NCBI GenBank assembly: GCA_024398055.1
Contig: CP073749.1
Span: 372,001-436,000 of the forward strand
DNA length: 64,000 nucleotides
DNA from: a bacterium SCSIO 12741
Lineage (GTDB): Bacteria; Bacteroidota; Bacteroidia; Flavobacteriales_G; Salibacteraceae
Reading direction: 5' to 3'
In this document: piece after piece, positions 45,805 to 54,739 of the stretch
Layout of the letters: every line of letters starts with the position of its first letter
Numbering within the stretch: position 1 is the stretch's first letter
Made by a program: the position numbers and the translations under genes
Notes under the pieces: model-generated
What the model was told of the DNA's origin: nothing
What the model saw: only the letters and a program-made list of their open reading frames with translations
The model's database searches: none

Positions 45805-46680
45805 TTAAAAAACTACAATGCGATGATATTCTAAGAGTTGGCCCTCTTGATGAACTTCAAGAAGGTAAATCCCAGCGGGAAAATCCGACAAATCCCAGTT
45901 TTCCTCAGTCCCAATTCGGGATTCCCGGATTTTCCTACCAGCTGGTGATCTAAGGGTAAGCTTTGTACCTACCTCAACCCCGGTATAACGAATAGTTAGC
46001 ACATCACTAACCGGGTTGGGATAAACACTCACCTTAGCTTCTTCTACCACATTAATTCCCGTGACGTTGGGCGAAGAGCTTTTATCAAGCTCCCAATTCT
46101 TTGAAGGGTCATATAAATCGTCGTTCCACACGGTATTGGAACCTACGGCTGCCGCAACTTTCAGGGTTATCTTGTCTCCTCCCATCTCGGCATCAGTAAT
46201 CAAATCTGTCCTTTTCATACCCAGGTATATATACCCTTCTGCAGCACTTACCCGTGCCGATAAATTGTTGGAGTGAAGGTTTCGGTAATTGGACCCGTTT
46301 ACTCCGGCAGCATTGGATATCCCTATGGTTCCAATGTAGTTGGACGGAGCCGTTCCGGTTACCCAAAAAGTGAGTAGCTTGTGGTAAGGTGCTGTATTGG
46401 TTTGCCCCCAAAAGTTGAAGGTGGCTCCTCCGCCAGGAATATTGATCATGAGGTTTACTCCAAGCTGATTCAGATTTATTCCTGAGAGGTTATTCACGGC
46501 TATTCGAAACCAGAGGCTGTCGGATGCAGGCTCGTAGGAAACGGCCAATTCCGTACCGTCAAGGAGCATGGCATTACTCCCATCGCCAGATTGATCTGTT
46601 AGTAAGGTAGTGTAGGTTTGAGCGGAAAGTTGGGTGCCGATCAAAAAACAAATGGAAAAGAGATAAATAATGGTTTTCAT
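45805..46680 (-). CDS. Secreted protein with T9SS type A sorting domain
   Basis: This 291-residue exported protein starts with MKTIIYLFSICFLIGTQLSAQ. Residues about 22-200 are a beta-rich domain (GSNAMLLDGTELAVSYEPASDSLWFRIAV) of no family I can name, reminiscent of CBM9-like or DOMON-like sandwiches. The C-terminus is a T9SS type A domain: KVSVYPNPVSDVLTIRYTG, then AGRKIRESRI and PAGIYLLEVHQEGQ. It is one of five T9SS cargos between 45.8 and 57.2 kb. Confidence 0.82.
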   Translation of the reverse strand: MKTIIYLFSICFLIGTQLSAQTYTTLLTDQSGDGSNAMLLDGTELAVSYEPASDSLWFRIAVNNLSGINLNQLGVNLMINIPGGGATFNFWGQTNTAPYHKLLTFWVTGTAPSNYIGTIGISNAAGVNGSNYRNLHSNNLSARVSAAEGYIYLGMKRTDLITDAEMGGDKITLKVAAAVGSNTVWNDDLYDPSKNWELDKSSSPNVTGINVVEEAKVSVYPNPVSDVLTIRYTGVEVGTKLTLRSPAGRKIRESRIGTEENWDLSDFPAGIYLLEVHQEGQLLEYHRIVVF

Positions 46681-46795
46681 AAGTAGATAATTAAATGAGA
46701 CTTAGCCTGACAGACGAGGGGGTAGCCTGATCGTTGGCAAATCGGGTCTCTACATTATCTATACAAAACCGATAACTACCTATAAATCAATTTAG

Positions 46796-48439
46796 TCAAA
46801 TTGAATGTATGACTTCTGAAAGCCCATCTTTGGAAGACAACCCCAGTTTTTTACGCAATCGGTAACGGGCCATATCCACACTTTGGGGGGCAATATTGAG
46901 CAAGGATGCCATCTGTTTGGAGGATAAATTCATGCGCAGAAATGCACAGAGTTTTAAATCCGTAGAAGACAATCCGGGATAAAGCTGGGTTAGTTTCTGA
47001 AAAAAGGATTGATGAACCGCTTCAAATCGCAGGTTGAATTCCTTCCACTCCTGCTCGTTCAATTGAGTACTCTTCAAATAGGTTCTCAGCTCGATCGCCT
47101 CCTCCCTACCTGGATTTCCTGTAGCCAGCTTTTCTTCCACCTGGCGAATGATCTTCTGTTTGCGCTCCAGTTCGAGGGTGTAGGTAAGCAGGTGCTTTTC
47201 TTTTTCTTCCAATTTCAAATGAAGTTGTTCCGCATCCGACTCCAGTTGCTCAATATGAGCGGACCTGGATTTTCTCTCGGCATCCCATAAAACTTCTTTC
47301 TGCTTACCCTTCAAGCGGCTTTTTCGATACAACACCATGTAGACCATAGCCAAAACCAGGATTACAAGGAGAGCGATGGCCAACCAAGTCAGTAGTTTTT
47401 GCCTTTTATTCAATTGCCTTTTCCAAAAGTTTTGGGTGGACGCCAAATCCCGCTGAGCTTCTTCGGTCACCTGCTTTTTCTCGAGGGCCTTAATATTGCT
47501 CATTTTTCGAAGGCTGTACAATGAATCCTCATAGATCTTAGCCTGTTCAGCATGAAAGAGAGCTGCTTTATGATTACCTGCTTGTTGCTCCAAATCTTTC
47601 CAAAGCCGGTGGGCATCTTTTTGCCCTTCTGTGAATTCGAGTTCGTCCGCATACTTCAAGGCCTTATCCGCAGCCCATCGCGCCGAATCTGGAAATCCTT
47701 GTATGAGGTAGCCCTTACTGGCATTAATCCAGCAGTGCACCTCCGCTTTCCTATCACCCGATTGTTGCGCACAGTAAAGCCCCCTACGCCCATAGAAAAC
47801 CGCAGAATCCCCTTCACCCAAATCCGAAAAGACCAAGGCCTTGTTTTGGTAGCTCAATGCGAGGCAGGCTGAATCAGACAGGCTATCTGCCAAATGCAAA
47901 GCTTGGTTCAAATGCTCCAGGCTTTCCTGACTCCTTTGCTGCTTTTGATAGATTACTCCGAGGTTGATTAAATTCAGCATTTGAGCATACCGATCCTTGC
48001 GTTGCTTGCCAAGTTCAAGGGATTGGCGCTGGTATTTCTCTGCCCATTCCCATTCGCCTAAATCAATGTATAGGATGCCCAGACCGTTGCAAGCTCTAAC
48101 GGTAAGGTGATCGTATTGATGAGTCTGAGAGAGTTTGAGTGATCGGAAATAGTAGAACAATGCTGAATCCAAATCTCCTGCAATCCAATACCAGGCGCCA
48201 TTGGCCAGGTCGTTGTAGGCATGGTAAACCGAATCCGAAATAGCCACCACCGATCGATTCATGGAATCCAGGTAAAGTCGAGAGGAATCGGTCTGACTGT
48301 GTCTGTATTGGTTGTAGTGATCACTGTAATAGGTGTATACTTCGGTATCCGGGGTTTGCGCAGCGGAAAGCCAGGGCATCCCCAGAGATCCCAACAGGAA
48401 CAGGAAGCGAGTAATCACCCGAAATATTGGTTTGGTCAT
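46796..48439 (-). CDS. TPR-containing transmembrane regulator with C-terminal LuxR-like HTH
   Basis: This 547-residue protein has a signal or anchor sequence, about six tetratricopeptide repeats (roughly 40-300; LARSYQ-like helices such as ALFYYFRSLKLSQTHQYD and AEKYQRQSLELGKQRKD), one transmembrane span (LTWLAIALLVILVLAMVYMVLY, about 353-374), a coiled coil (about 385-440) and a C-terminal helix-turn-helix. The HTH shows DLKLCAFLRMNLSSKQMASLLNIAPQSVDMARYRLRKKL. This architecture is frequent in Bacteroidota, with periplasmic TPRs sensing and the cytoplasmic HTH binding DNA. Lying beside several secreted-protein genes, it could regulate them (inference). Confidence 0.88.
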   Translation of the reverse strand: MTKPIFRVITRFLFLLGSLGMPWLSAAQTPDTEVYTYYSDHYNQYRHSQTDSSRLYLDSMNRSVVAISDSVYHAYNDLANGAWYWIAGDLDSALFYYFRSLKLSQTHQYDHLTVRACNGLGILYIDLGEWEWAEKYQRQSLELGKQRKDRYAQMLNLINLGVIYQKQQRSQESLEHLNQALHLADSLSDSACLALSYQNKALVFSDLGEGDSAVFYGRRGLYCAQQSGDRKAEVHCWINASKGYLIQGFPDSARWAADKALKYADELEFTEGQKDAHRLWKDLEQQAGNHKAALFHAEQAKIYEDSLYSLRKMSNIKALEKKQVTEEAQRDLASTQNFWKRQLNKRQKLLTWLAIALLVILVLAMVYMVLYRKSRLKGKQKEVLWDAERKSRSAHIEQLESDAEQLHLKLEEKEKHLLTYTLELERKQKIIRQVEEKLATGNPGREEAIELRTYLKSTQLNEQEWKEFNLRFEAVHQSFFQKLTQLYPGLSSTDLKLCAFLRMNLSSKQMASLLNIAPQSVDMARYRLRKKLGLSSKDGLSEVIHSI

Positions 48440-48601
48440 TTACAAATTCTACTTATCCAATGATCGAAACAAGCTCTAAATTAAGTCGTTGGTCAAAAAA
48501 ACGCCTTCAATCTACCAAGAGGCGGTTTGGTTTTATTGAGCGTAAGGGTGAGTTTGAAGAGTGTACCCAAGTACAAATCCATCTGTTGAAAGGCGGAAAA
48601 C

Positions 48602-48648
48602 AAAAACTCCCAATCCGGTAAAACTTCTTTGACTGGAATGGGAGTTTT
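48602..48648 (-). terminator. Rho-independent terminator of the secreted SBBP-like gene
   Basis: A 14-bp stem with one mismatch (AAAACTCCCAATCC at 48603-48616 with 48635-48648) is followed on the minus strand by TTTTTGTTTT. It is 60 nt after the stop codon at 48708. The remaining gap up to 48440 carries no evident gene. Confidence 0.75.
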
Positions 48649-48707
48649 AAATGTCCTTCATTCTTTAGGTGTCCTCAAGGAACAGCCATCTGAATTCAAG
48701 TAAAAGG

Positions 48708-51365
48708 CTATTCTTTAATCAATTTGAATGAGCCGCTTTTGGTTTGAGATCGAACCCTTACCACATAGCTTCCTTGAGCAAGAGCTTCCACATGAATGGC
48801 ATTAACAGAAGCCGTTAATCTACCGCTTAAAACCCGTTGCCCTGTTAGGGAGTAAACTTCGAATTCTGCCTCTTCCTCAAGTTCCACATGAACCAGAGTT
48901 GAGCTCGGATTTGGCCAAACAGTAAAACGGGCAAATTCGCTAGTAAGCTCAGCCACCGAAACCGGAGTAAATCCACTTTCAAAGCGAGCCAGGTAACCTC
49001 CCGTCTGTCCACCATGCCCAGTCACATTAGACTGAAGGTAACTGCTCGGATTCGGTTTCTTAAGCGGAATGGTATTGGATGGGTCCGGATTGATTCCTCC
49101 TGAAATAAACACCCGGTCCGTTCCCGAGTTATAGGAAATCAACTGCTTTTGCTCTCCAGCTCCGCCTCCATACCAACTGCTCCAGGCCAATCGATCAGTA
49201 CGGCTGTAGGCTTGAATGTAAGAATCCTGAGAACCCTTTTGCCAGGCATTTCCGTTGGTGTCTTCCTGAAGCCAGAGTTCCTGATCATTGTCTGTTAAAA
49301 CAAAGGTCGAACCTGTAGGAGGTGTTCCATAATTGGCTCGTGACTGAGGTTGATTGCAGGTAGTACTACCAGTTACATAGAGGCCTACGCCCGGAACAAA
49401 TTCCAAATCCTCCACCGAAGAAAAGGAATTCGCATCGTTACAGCCCACGAAGGTGCGCCACTCAATTTGTTGGCGGTCTTTGAAACGGACAATCACTCCC
49501 TGACCTGGGTTGGATACGGTGGGCACCCATTGATAACCGTTGCTTGTGGTTGCCCCTGGGAAGGTAGAAGGGTCCTTGGTAGTTCCACCTAAATAAACCT
49601 GAGAAGAATCGTTTGGATCGATCGCCAAACTGGGATCGGTGATTTCTTCCCAGTCACTACCTAAAAAGGTAGACCACTGCATTTCATCCTGGTCATTTAA
49701 GGCGGCAATGAAGTAGTCGTGTCCCCAATTGCCTTTTCCATTGGCTTGGATGTAGGAGTTACCCGATTTGTCACATACGGGAAAGAGGTGGCGATGGAGG
49801 TTTAAATTGCTATGCGGCCACACACAACTTCCCGTTAAGCCATCCTTGGTCTTGGTATACCCGGCGATGTAATAATTCCCTTCGCCATCATGTTCTACCG
49901 CAGTAACTGCATCATCGTATCCACCACCAAAATAAGATCCATAGGAAAGGTTAAAATTATTGACATTGTACCGTCCAATAAACCCCTCGTCATCCGATTG
50001 CATGATCTGGTAATAGCTACTGTTGCTGGTTTGACGGGCAAGAGGAAACTTTCCTTGGGGTGTATTGGTTTTACCCACGATAATGACTTCGTTGTTTCCG
50101 GCATAATCCAGGTCATAGATTTCGTCGTTTTCTTCGCCGCCTATGTAGGTTTCTATTATTGGCTGGTCCAATTGGGCATTAAATCGAACCAGTACACCTG
50201 TATAATCGTTGCTATCCAAGGAAGGATTCTTTCCTAAATTTCTTAGAGAATCACTTTTAGTATGACCAGCTACCAAAATTTCACCATTCGGAAGAACCTC
50301 ACCACATGTAAACCGGTCTTCCAACCTCCCACCATAATAATTACCATAAAATTTCTCCCCTAAATCGGTAAATGATCCTATAAAGGCATCTTGATTTCCT
50401 TGAAACCTCTGGGGGGTATTTAAAAAAATTGGAAACGCTGAACTTCCTGTATGTCCTACCATATAGGTGAATCCTTGATTGCTTTGAAACAGGCCAAGCG
50501 GTTCATCATTTAGACTAGTACTCACATAGGTACTCCACTCCAACCCATCTGGATTACCAGATATGGAAGGAGTGCTCAGAGGTATAGGTGGCCCAGCTTG
50601 AATCACCAACATTTTAGCTGGATCGAAAGCTCCAATTGTTATACCTACCGTATGATCAGGAAATTGGGTATACCCGGGTTGCCAGTTTAGAGAAAGGACC
50701 TGACCATTAGCGTCCACTTGGTAGGCGATGGCCTGCTCCAGGGCAATTTGTAATTGATTTTGAAAAAGAGTGATCTGCTGAGGTGTTACATTCATTAAAT
50801 CATACCCCTCAAATTTGACCCGAATATCGGCCGGATCTCCACCCGGATGAATTACCCAATAGAGTTTATAGCCTCCCGCATTGCTGTAGATATGTTCGTC
50901 AATTTGAGGGTATATGTCTGGATAGACCACCCGGTTAAAGGACCTAACACCCGTTACTCCTTGGGGACATTGCGGTAACCAGAAATTATCCTCTCCCGGT
51001 AGAGAATCCCATCCTACCGGACTGGAAAAAACCTGAGAGGTTATCTCATCGTTGTTTACATGAAACATATCCAATCGCCTTAGGCTATCTGGAGCCAAGG
51101 AATCAAGGGCCGGAACAAGATGAACCCAGGAAATTCGGGTACTATCCAATAAATAAAGATCCAACGGAGTTCCCGTACAAGCAAACTTCACTCGAGGAAC
51201 TGAGTCAAAATTGGGATCACATACCTGCCCAAGGTTTTCTCGGAAATACAAACGATCAGAAGGTGGTTCCCCTTTCCCATCCGGAAGTTGATAGGTTTGA
51301 GAATAAATAGAAAAAGTAAGGATACATCCGAGTAAGGACAATCCCAGGGGTTTGAAATAACACAT
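48708..51365 (-). CDS. Secreted SBBP-like repeat protein with T9SS type A sorting domain
   Basis: This protein is 885 residues from the ATG at 51365, where a signal peptide begins (MCYFKPLGLSLLGCILTFSIYSQ). The N-terminal third (YFRENLGQVCDPN..., VKFEGYDLMNV) resembles the domain found before SBBP beta-propeller repeats in Bacteroidota surface proteins. The middle has repeats of the type GRLEDRFTCGEVLPNGEILVAG, GGEENDEIYDLDYAGNNEVI and GGYDDAVTAVEHDGEGNYYIAG, i.e. SBBP-like propeller blades. The last 75 residues form a T9SS type A domain (FARFTVWPNPSSTLVHVELE, ALAQGSYVVRVRSQTKSG). A surface-exposed or released role is inferred. The frame is open to 51425 but the extra 20 residues do not improve the signal. 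Confidence 0.82.
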   Translation of the reverse strand: MCYFKPLGLSLLGCILTFSIYSQTYQLPDGKGEPPSDRLYFRENLGQVCDPNFDSVPRVKFACTGTPLDLYLLDSTRISWVHLVPALDSLAPDSLRRLDMFHVNNDEITSQVFSSPVGWDSLPGEDNFWLPQCPQGVTGVRSFNRVVYPDIYPQIDEHIYSNAGGYKLYWVIHPGGDPADIRVKFEGYDLMNVTPQQITLFQNQLQIALEQAIAYQVDANGQVLSLNWQPGYTQFPDHTVGITIGAFDPAKMLVIQAGPPIPLSTPSISGNPDGLEWSTYVSTSLNDEPLGLFQSNQGFTYMVGHTGSSAFPIFLNTPQRFQGNQDAFIGSFTDLGEKFYGNYYGGRLEDRFTCGEVLPNGEILVAGHTKSDSLRNLGKNPSLDSNDYTGVLVRFNAQLDQPIIETYIGGEENDEIYDLDYAGNNEVIIVGKTNTPQGKFPLARQTSNSSYYQIMQSDDEGFIGRYNVNNFNLSYGSYFGGGYDDAVTAVEHDGEGNYYIAGYTKTKDGLTGSCVWPHSNLNLHRHLFPVCDKSGNSYIQANGKGNWGHDYFIAALNDQDEMQWSTFLGSDWEEITDPSLAIDPNDSSQVYLGGTTKDPSTFPGATTSNGYQWVPTVSNPGQGVIVRFKDRQQIEWRTFVGCNDANSFSSVEDLEFVPGVGLYVTGSTTCNQPQSRANYGTPPTGSTFVLTDNDQELWLQEDTNGNAWQKGSQDSYIQAYSRTDRLAWSSWYGGGAGEQKQLISYNSGTDRVFISGGINPDPSNTIPLKKPNPSSYLQSNVTGHGGQTGGYLARFESGFTPVSVAELTSEFARFTVWPNPSSTLVHVELEEEAEFEVYSLTGQRVLSGRLTASVNAIHVEALAQGSYVVRVRSQTKSGSFKLIKE

Positions 51366-51503
51366 TACTGTCAAGTTTAAGGGACCTGAGCCGGTAAAAT
51401 AAGCTGTGTAATAACCGGAATGCACAGGCCGGTTTATAATTCAATGGTCAAGCAACAGTTCCAGAATTCCTTCCTAGGATTTTAGTCTTGTTCACTGCTA
51501 CAA

Positions 51504-52937
51504 TCAGTATTTAATAAGCAAACCCGAATGACCATTTCGGGCCGGCAAATCTTTTGGGTCAACTCCAATAAGGTAATACGCTCCGGAAGAAAGATCGCTA
51601 AGATCCATGCTCTGACCTCCCGGATGAATGCTTCGTTGCAAAAGGACCCGACCACTTAAATCCACTACCCTGATATCCATCCATTCCTCGCTCCGGATGG
51701 TCACCAAACCTGAAGTTGGATTCGGGAAGAATGTAAATGTTTCTTGTTCTCTTTCGAGCTCTGAAACTCCTACATCATAAACCCCCACCTTTTGAATATT
51801 GGCTTTATCTGGGTGGCAGATGGTGGTTTCCAAATCTCCTGTCCATTTGGCTTGATAGGCGATAGATGAATTCCCGGAAATGTGTTGAAATCCTCCTGTG
51901 ATGTACATCGTATCATGGTAGAAGATCCCGTCATCTATGCTATTATCCATGGAATCCGATGAAAATTGGCACCATCGTTCACCATCCCAACGTGCCACAT
52001 TACTCTTGCATGGCTCACCATCAACCGATGTAAAATGCCCAAAGACATACAAATAACCATTGTGAACTTCTAAGTCATACACCGCATAATCAAAGCCTTC
52101 ACCCAATTCGTAGAAATGTTTTCCATCGTATTTAACAATGCAATTGGCAATCCCACCATATTTTTTCTGAAATCCGCCTCCGATGTAAAGCTCCCCTTTA
52201 TAGACTTTCATGGTTAGTACATCACCTAACAAACCCAGAACCTGCCAACCATTTACCGCCTGCCATTCATCCCCTTCAAGCACTTGCAAATTTCGATCGT
52301 ACACCGTTTCGCGAAACAATCCTCCAACATAAAGTTTGTCTTTATACTCCGCAAAGGTTTCCACTCCGACCGCAAAGTAGTTTCTAGATCGAATCAAAGG
52401 CATGGGCTTAAATTGGAATCCGTCCCATAAAACCATGCCCGGGGCAAGCATGTCGTTAATACTGTCAAATATTCCACCAATTAGCAGATCCCCTTTGTAG
52501 TTTTTCAGAGTTCTTATACTCGTATTCCATCCGGTATCGTCTATATGTTGGGAAGTAGGCCAGAATGTATCATTCTCAAGAACGGAAAGAAAATTTAATG
52601 GATTATTGGTATCTCCGAGGTACTTATAATTTCCACCTACATACAATTCATTATCAACTCTGACTAAGGAGGAGGTGGAATTACCGTGCGGAGTGTTACT
52701 TCTGGAGCTATCGAGCATTTCAAAATTCCCTATAGAATCCCATCTAAAAAGTGCCCCCCAATTTCCGCTCACCAAGTACTCTCCAGTATGATAAAGATGA
52801 TCTGTAACGGTATCATGGTAGTAACTACCCACGGCCCCTAACTTCATTTTTGGCGATAGCGCCTCCCAATGCTGGGCCTGAACTGATCCCACGCTCAATA
52901 CGGAAAGGATAAAGGATATGTACAGTTTAAGGCTCAT
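51504..52937 (-). CDS. Secreted propeller-like protein with T9SS type A domain (paralogue 1)
   Basis: This 477-residue exported protein has a signal peptide (MSLKLYISFILSVLSVGSVQAQ). A long repeat region (about 25-370) carries blades such as NELYVGGNYKYLGDTNNPLN, GDLLIGGIFDSINDMLAPGM, KDKLYVGGLFRE, GELYIGGGFQKKYGGIANC and HDTMYITGGFQHISG. The recurring L(Y/L)(V/I)GG.F motif suggests a beta-propeller. The end is a T9SS type A domain (FTFFPNPTSGLVTIRSEEW, LSSGAYYLIGVD). It has the same length as its tandem neighbour at 53065 and shares most of its sequence. Each copy has the same upstream and downstream sequence, so they arose by segmental duplication. Confidence 0.85.
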   Translation of the reverse strand: MSLKLYISFILSVLSVGSVQAQHWEALSPKMKLGAVGSYYHDTVTDHLYHTGEYLVSGNWGALFRWDSIGNFEMLDSSRSNTPHGNSTSSLVRVDNELYVGGNYKYLGDTNNPLNFLSVLENDTFWPTSQHIDDTGWNTSIRTLKNYKGDLLIGGIFDSINDMLAPGMVLWDGFQFKPMPLIRSRNYFAVGVETFAEYKDKLYVGGLFRETVYDRNLQVLEGDEWQAVNGWQVLGLLGDVLTMKVYKGELYIGGGFQKKYGGIANCIVKYDGKHFYELGEGFDYAVYDLEVHNGYLYVFGHFTSVDGEPCKSNVARWDGERWCQFSSDSMDNSIDDGIFYHDTMYITGGFQHISGNSSIAYQAKWTGDLETTICHPDKANIQKVGVYDVGVSELEREQETFTFFPNPTSGLVTIRSEEWMDIRVVDLSGRVLLQRSIHPGGQSMDLSDLSSGAYYLIGVDPKDLPARNGHSGLLIKY

Positions 52938-53064
52938 GATGTTTTAGTTTTACTCATTCAGGTAAAACCTTGGGTGAAGATACATAGTACCATTTAAAAT
53001 TTCAATCCAATAGGCACTCAACCTTCTTAACGCATTATAATTCAACGCCATATTCAAATTAGCA

Positions 53065-54498
53065 TCAGTATTTAATAAGCAAACCCGAATGACCATTTCG
53101 GGCAGGCAATTCTTTTGGGTCAATACTAATCAGGTAATACGCTCCGGAAGAAAGATTACTAAGATCCATGCTCTGACCTCCCGGATGAATACTTTGCCGC
53201 AAAAGCACCCGACCACTTAAATCCACTACCCCGATATCCATCCATTTCTCGCTCTGGATGGTCACCAAACCTGACGTTGGGTTCGGGTAGAATGAAAATG
53301 TTTCTTGTTCTCCTTCGAGCTCTGAGACTCCTACATCATAAACACCCACCTTTTGGATATTGGCTTTATCTGGGTGGCAGATGGTGGTTTCCAAATCTCC
53401 TGTCCATTTGGCCGTATTCACTATGCTCTTATCATTCGAAATTGAATCAAACCTACCTGTCACATACAAGGAATCGTGGTAAAAAATACCATCTGAAATT
53501 CCACGATACGTTTCTATAGAATCCGAAGAAAAGCGACACCATCGCTCTCCATCCCATCTGGCTACCTTACTGGGACATGGCAGGCCATCAACTTCTTCAA
53601 ATAGTCCAAACACATAGAGGTAGTCATTGTATACCTCAAAATCATACACATAAAAATCAAAACCCTCACCTAACTCGTAAAAGTGCTCTCCGTCGTATTT
53701 CACAATGTAATTGGCAATTCCTCCATGTTGTTTGCTAAAAGTACCGCCAATATAAAGCTCCCCTTTATAGACCTTCATGGTAAAAACTTCTCCAAATAGA
53801 CCCAAAACTTGCCAGCCGTTTACTTTTTGCCACCGGTCATTAGCCAAAACCTGCAAATTCCTTTCTTGCTTGGATTTACTAAACAATCCCCCGACATACA
53901 GGTTGTCCTTATACTCGGCAAAGACATGAACATCCACCGCCAAGTAGTTTCTGGATTGAATTACCGGCATCGTTCTAAATTCTACCCCATCCCACAGAAC
54001 CATTCCCGGAGCAAATAAGCCATTAATTGAATCAAAGGCCCCACCTATAAGTAAATTCCCCTTATAACTATACAATGTATTGATGCTCGGATTCCAAGTA
54101 TCCAATCGTACCGAAGTTGGATAAAAGGAGTCATTATCGAGAATGGATAAGCAATTAATCGGGTTATTGGTGTCACCCATGTATTTGTAGACTCCCCCAA
54201 CAAACAATTCATTGTTGTGCCGGAGGACCGATTTGGAGTAGTTACTATGTGGAGTTTGACTTACAGTACTGTCCAGTTTTTCAAAATTGCCCAGGGAATC
54301 CCAGCGAAAGAGTCCACCAGGTGAACCGTTGACCAAGTATTGACCAGTATGATAAAGGTGATCGGTTACGGTATCGTGGTAAAAGCTTCCCACAAACTGC
54401 GACTCTAATCTTGGTGAAAGTGCTTCCCAATGCTGGGCTTGTACTGAACCCAAGCTCAATATGGAAAGGATAAAGGATATGTACAGTTTAAGGGGCAT
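53065..54498 (-). CDS. Secreted propeller-like protein with T9SS type A domain (paralogue 2)
   Basis: This 477-residue paralogue of the preceding gene has the signal peptide MPLKLYISFILSILSLGSVQAQ and matching repeat blades (NELFVGGVYKYMGDTNNPIN, GNLLIGGAFDSINGLFAPGM, GELYIGGTFSKQHGGIANYI). The T9SS type A end (FSFYPNPTSGLVTIQSEKW, LSSGAYYLISID) also matches. Differences are concentrated in the middle blades (for example SKSKQERNLQVLANDRW versus RETVYDRNLQVLEGDEW), while the signal peptide and sorting domain are nearly identical. This pattern fits diversification of the exposed part with constrained export ends. Ligand unknown. Confidence 0.85.
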   Translation of the reverse strand: MPLKLYISFILSILSLGSVQAQHWEALSPRLESQFVGSFYHDTVTDHLYHTGQYLVNGSPGGLFRWDSLGNFEKLDSTVSQTPHSNYSKSVLRHNNELFVGGVYKYMGDTNNPINCLSILDNDSFYPTSVRLDTWNPSINTLYSYKGNLLIGGAFDSINGLFAPGMVLWDGVEFRTMPVIQSRNYLAVDVHVFAEYKDNLYVGGLFSKSKQERNLQVLANDRWQKVNGWQVLGLFGEVFTMKVYKGELYIGGTFSKQHGGIANYIVKYDGEHFYELGEGFDFYVYDFEVYNDYLYVFGLFEEVDGLPCPSKVARWDGERWCRFSSDSIETYRGISDGIFYHDSLYVTGRFDSISNDKSIVNTAKWTGDLETTICHPDKANIQKVGVYDVGVSELEGEQETFSFYPNPTSGLVTIQSEKWMDIGVVDLSGRVLLRQSIHPGGQSMDLSNLSSGAYYLISIDPKELPARNGHSGLLIKY

Positions 54499-54739
54499 GT
54501 TGTTTAGGTTTTACTTATTCAGAATAACCTCGGGTGAAGATACATAGTATCGCAGAAATTAAATCTCCACATGAATCTGCTCGCCTTACCCTTAAACGAA
54601 ATCCATTTTTTAAGGTTGGTTTGCTGGAAAAGTAGAGCATATGACCCATCCCTGAATTAGGGGATATCCCTAAGCTTCATTCAAAAATGTAGCCCTATAT
54701 TCGAGGCATTCGTGTTTTATATCTAATCTGCATTTAATC

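Larger units (their letters stand above)
51504..54555. repeat. Tandem segmental duplication of about 1.5 kb
   Basis: The two 477-codon genes are alike over their whole length, most strongly at both ends. The duplication extends beyond the coding sequence: after each stop codon lies the same AGTATTTAATAAGC stretch (about 51507 and 53068), and before each start the sequence GGGTGAAGATACATAGTA (52972-52989 and 54533-54550) is conserved. The unit period is 1561 nt. Confidence 0.88.

Noticed and set aside
48427-48621. 64-codon frame in the gap beside the TPR-LuxR gene
   Set aside because: It overlaps the terminator region and has no family features or clear start signal.
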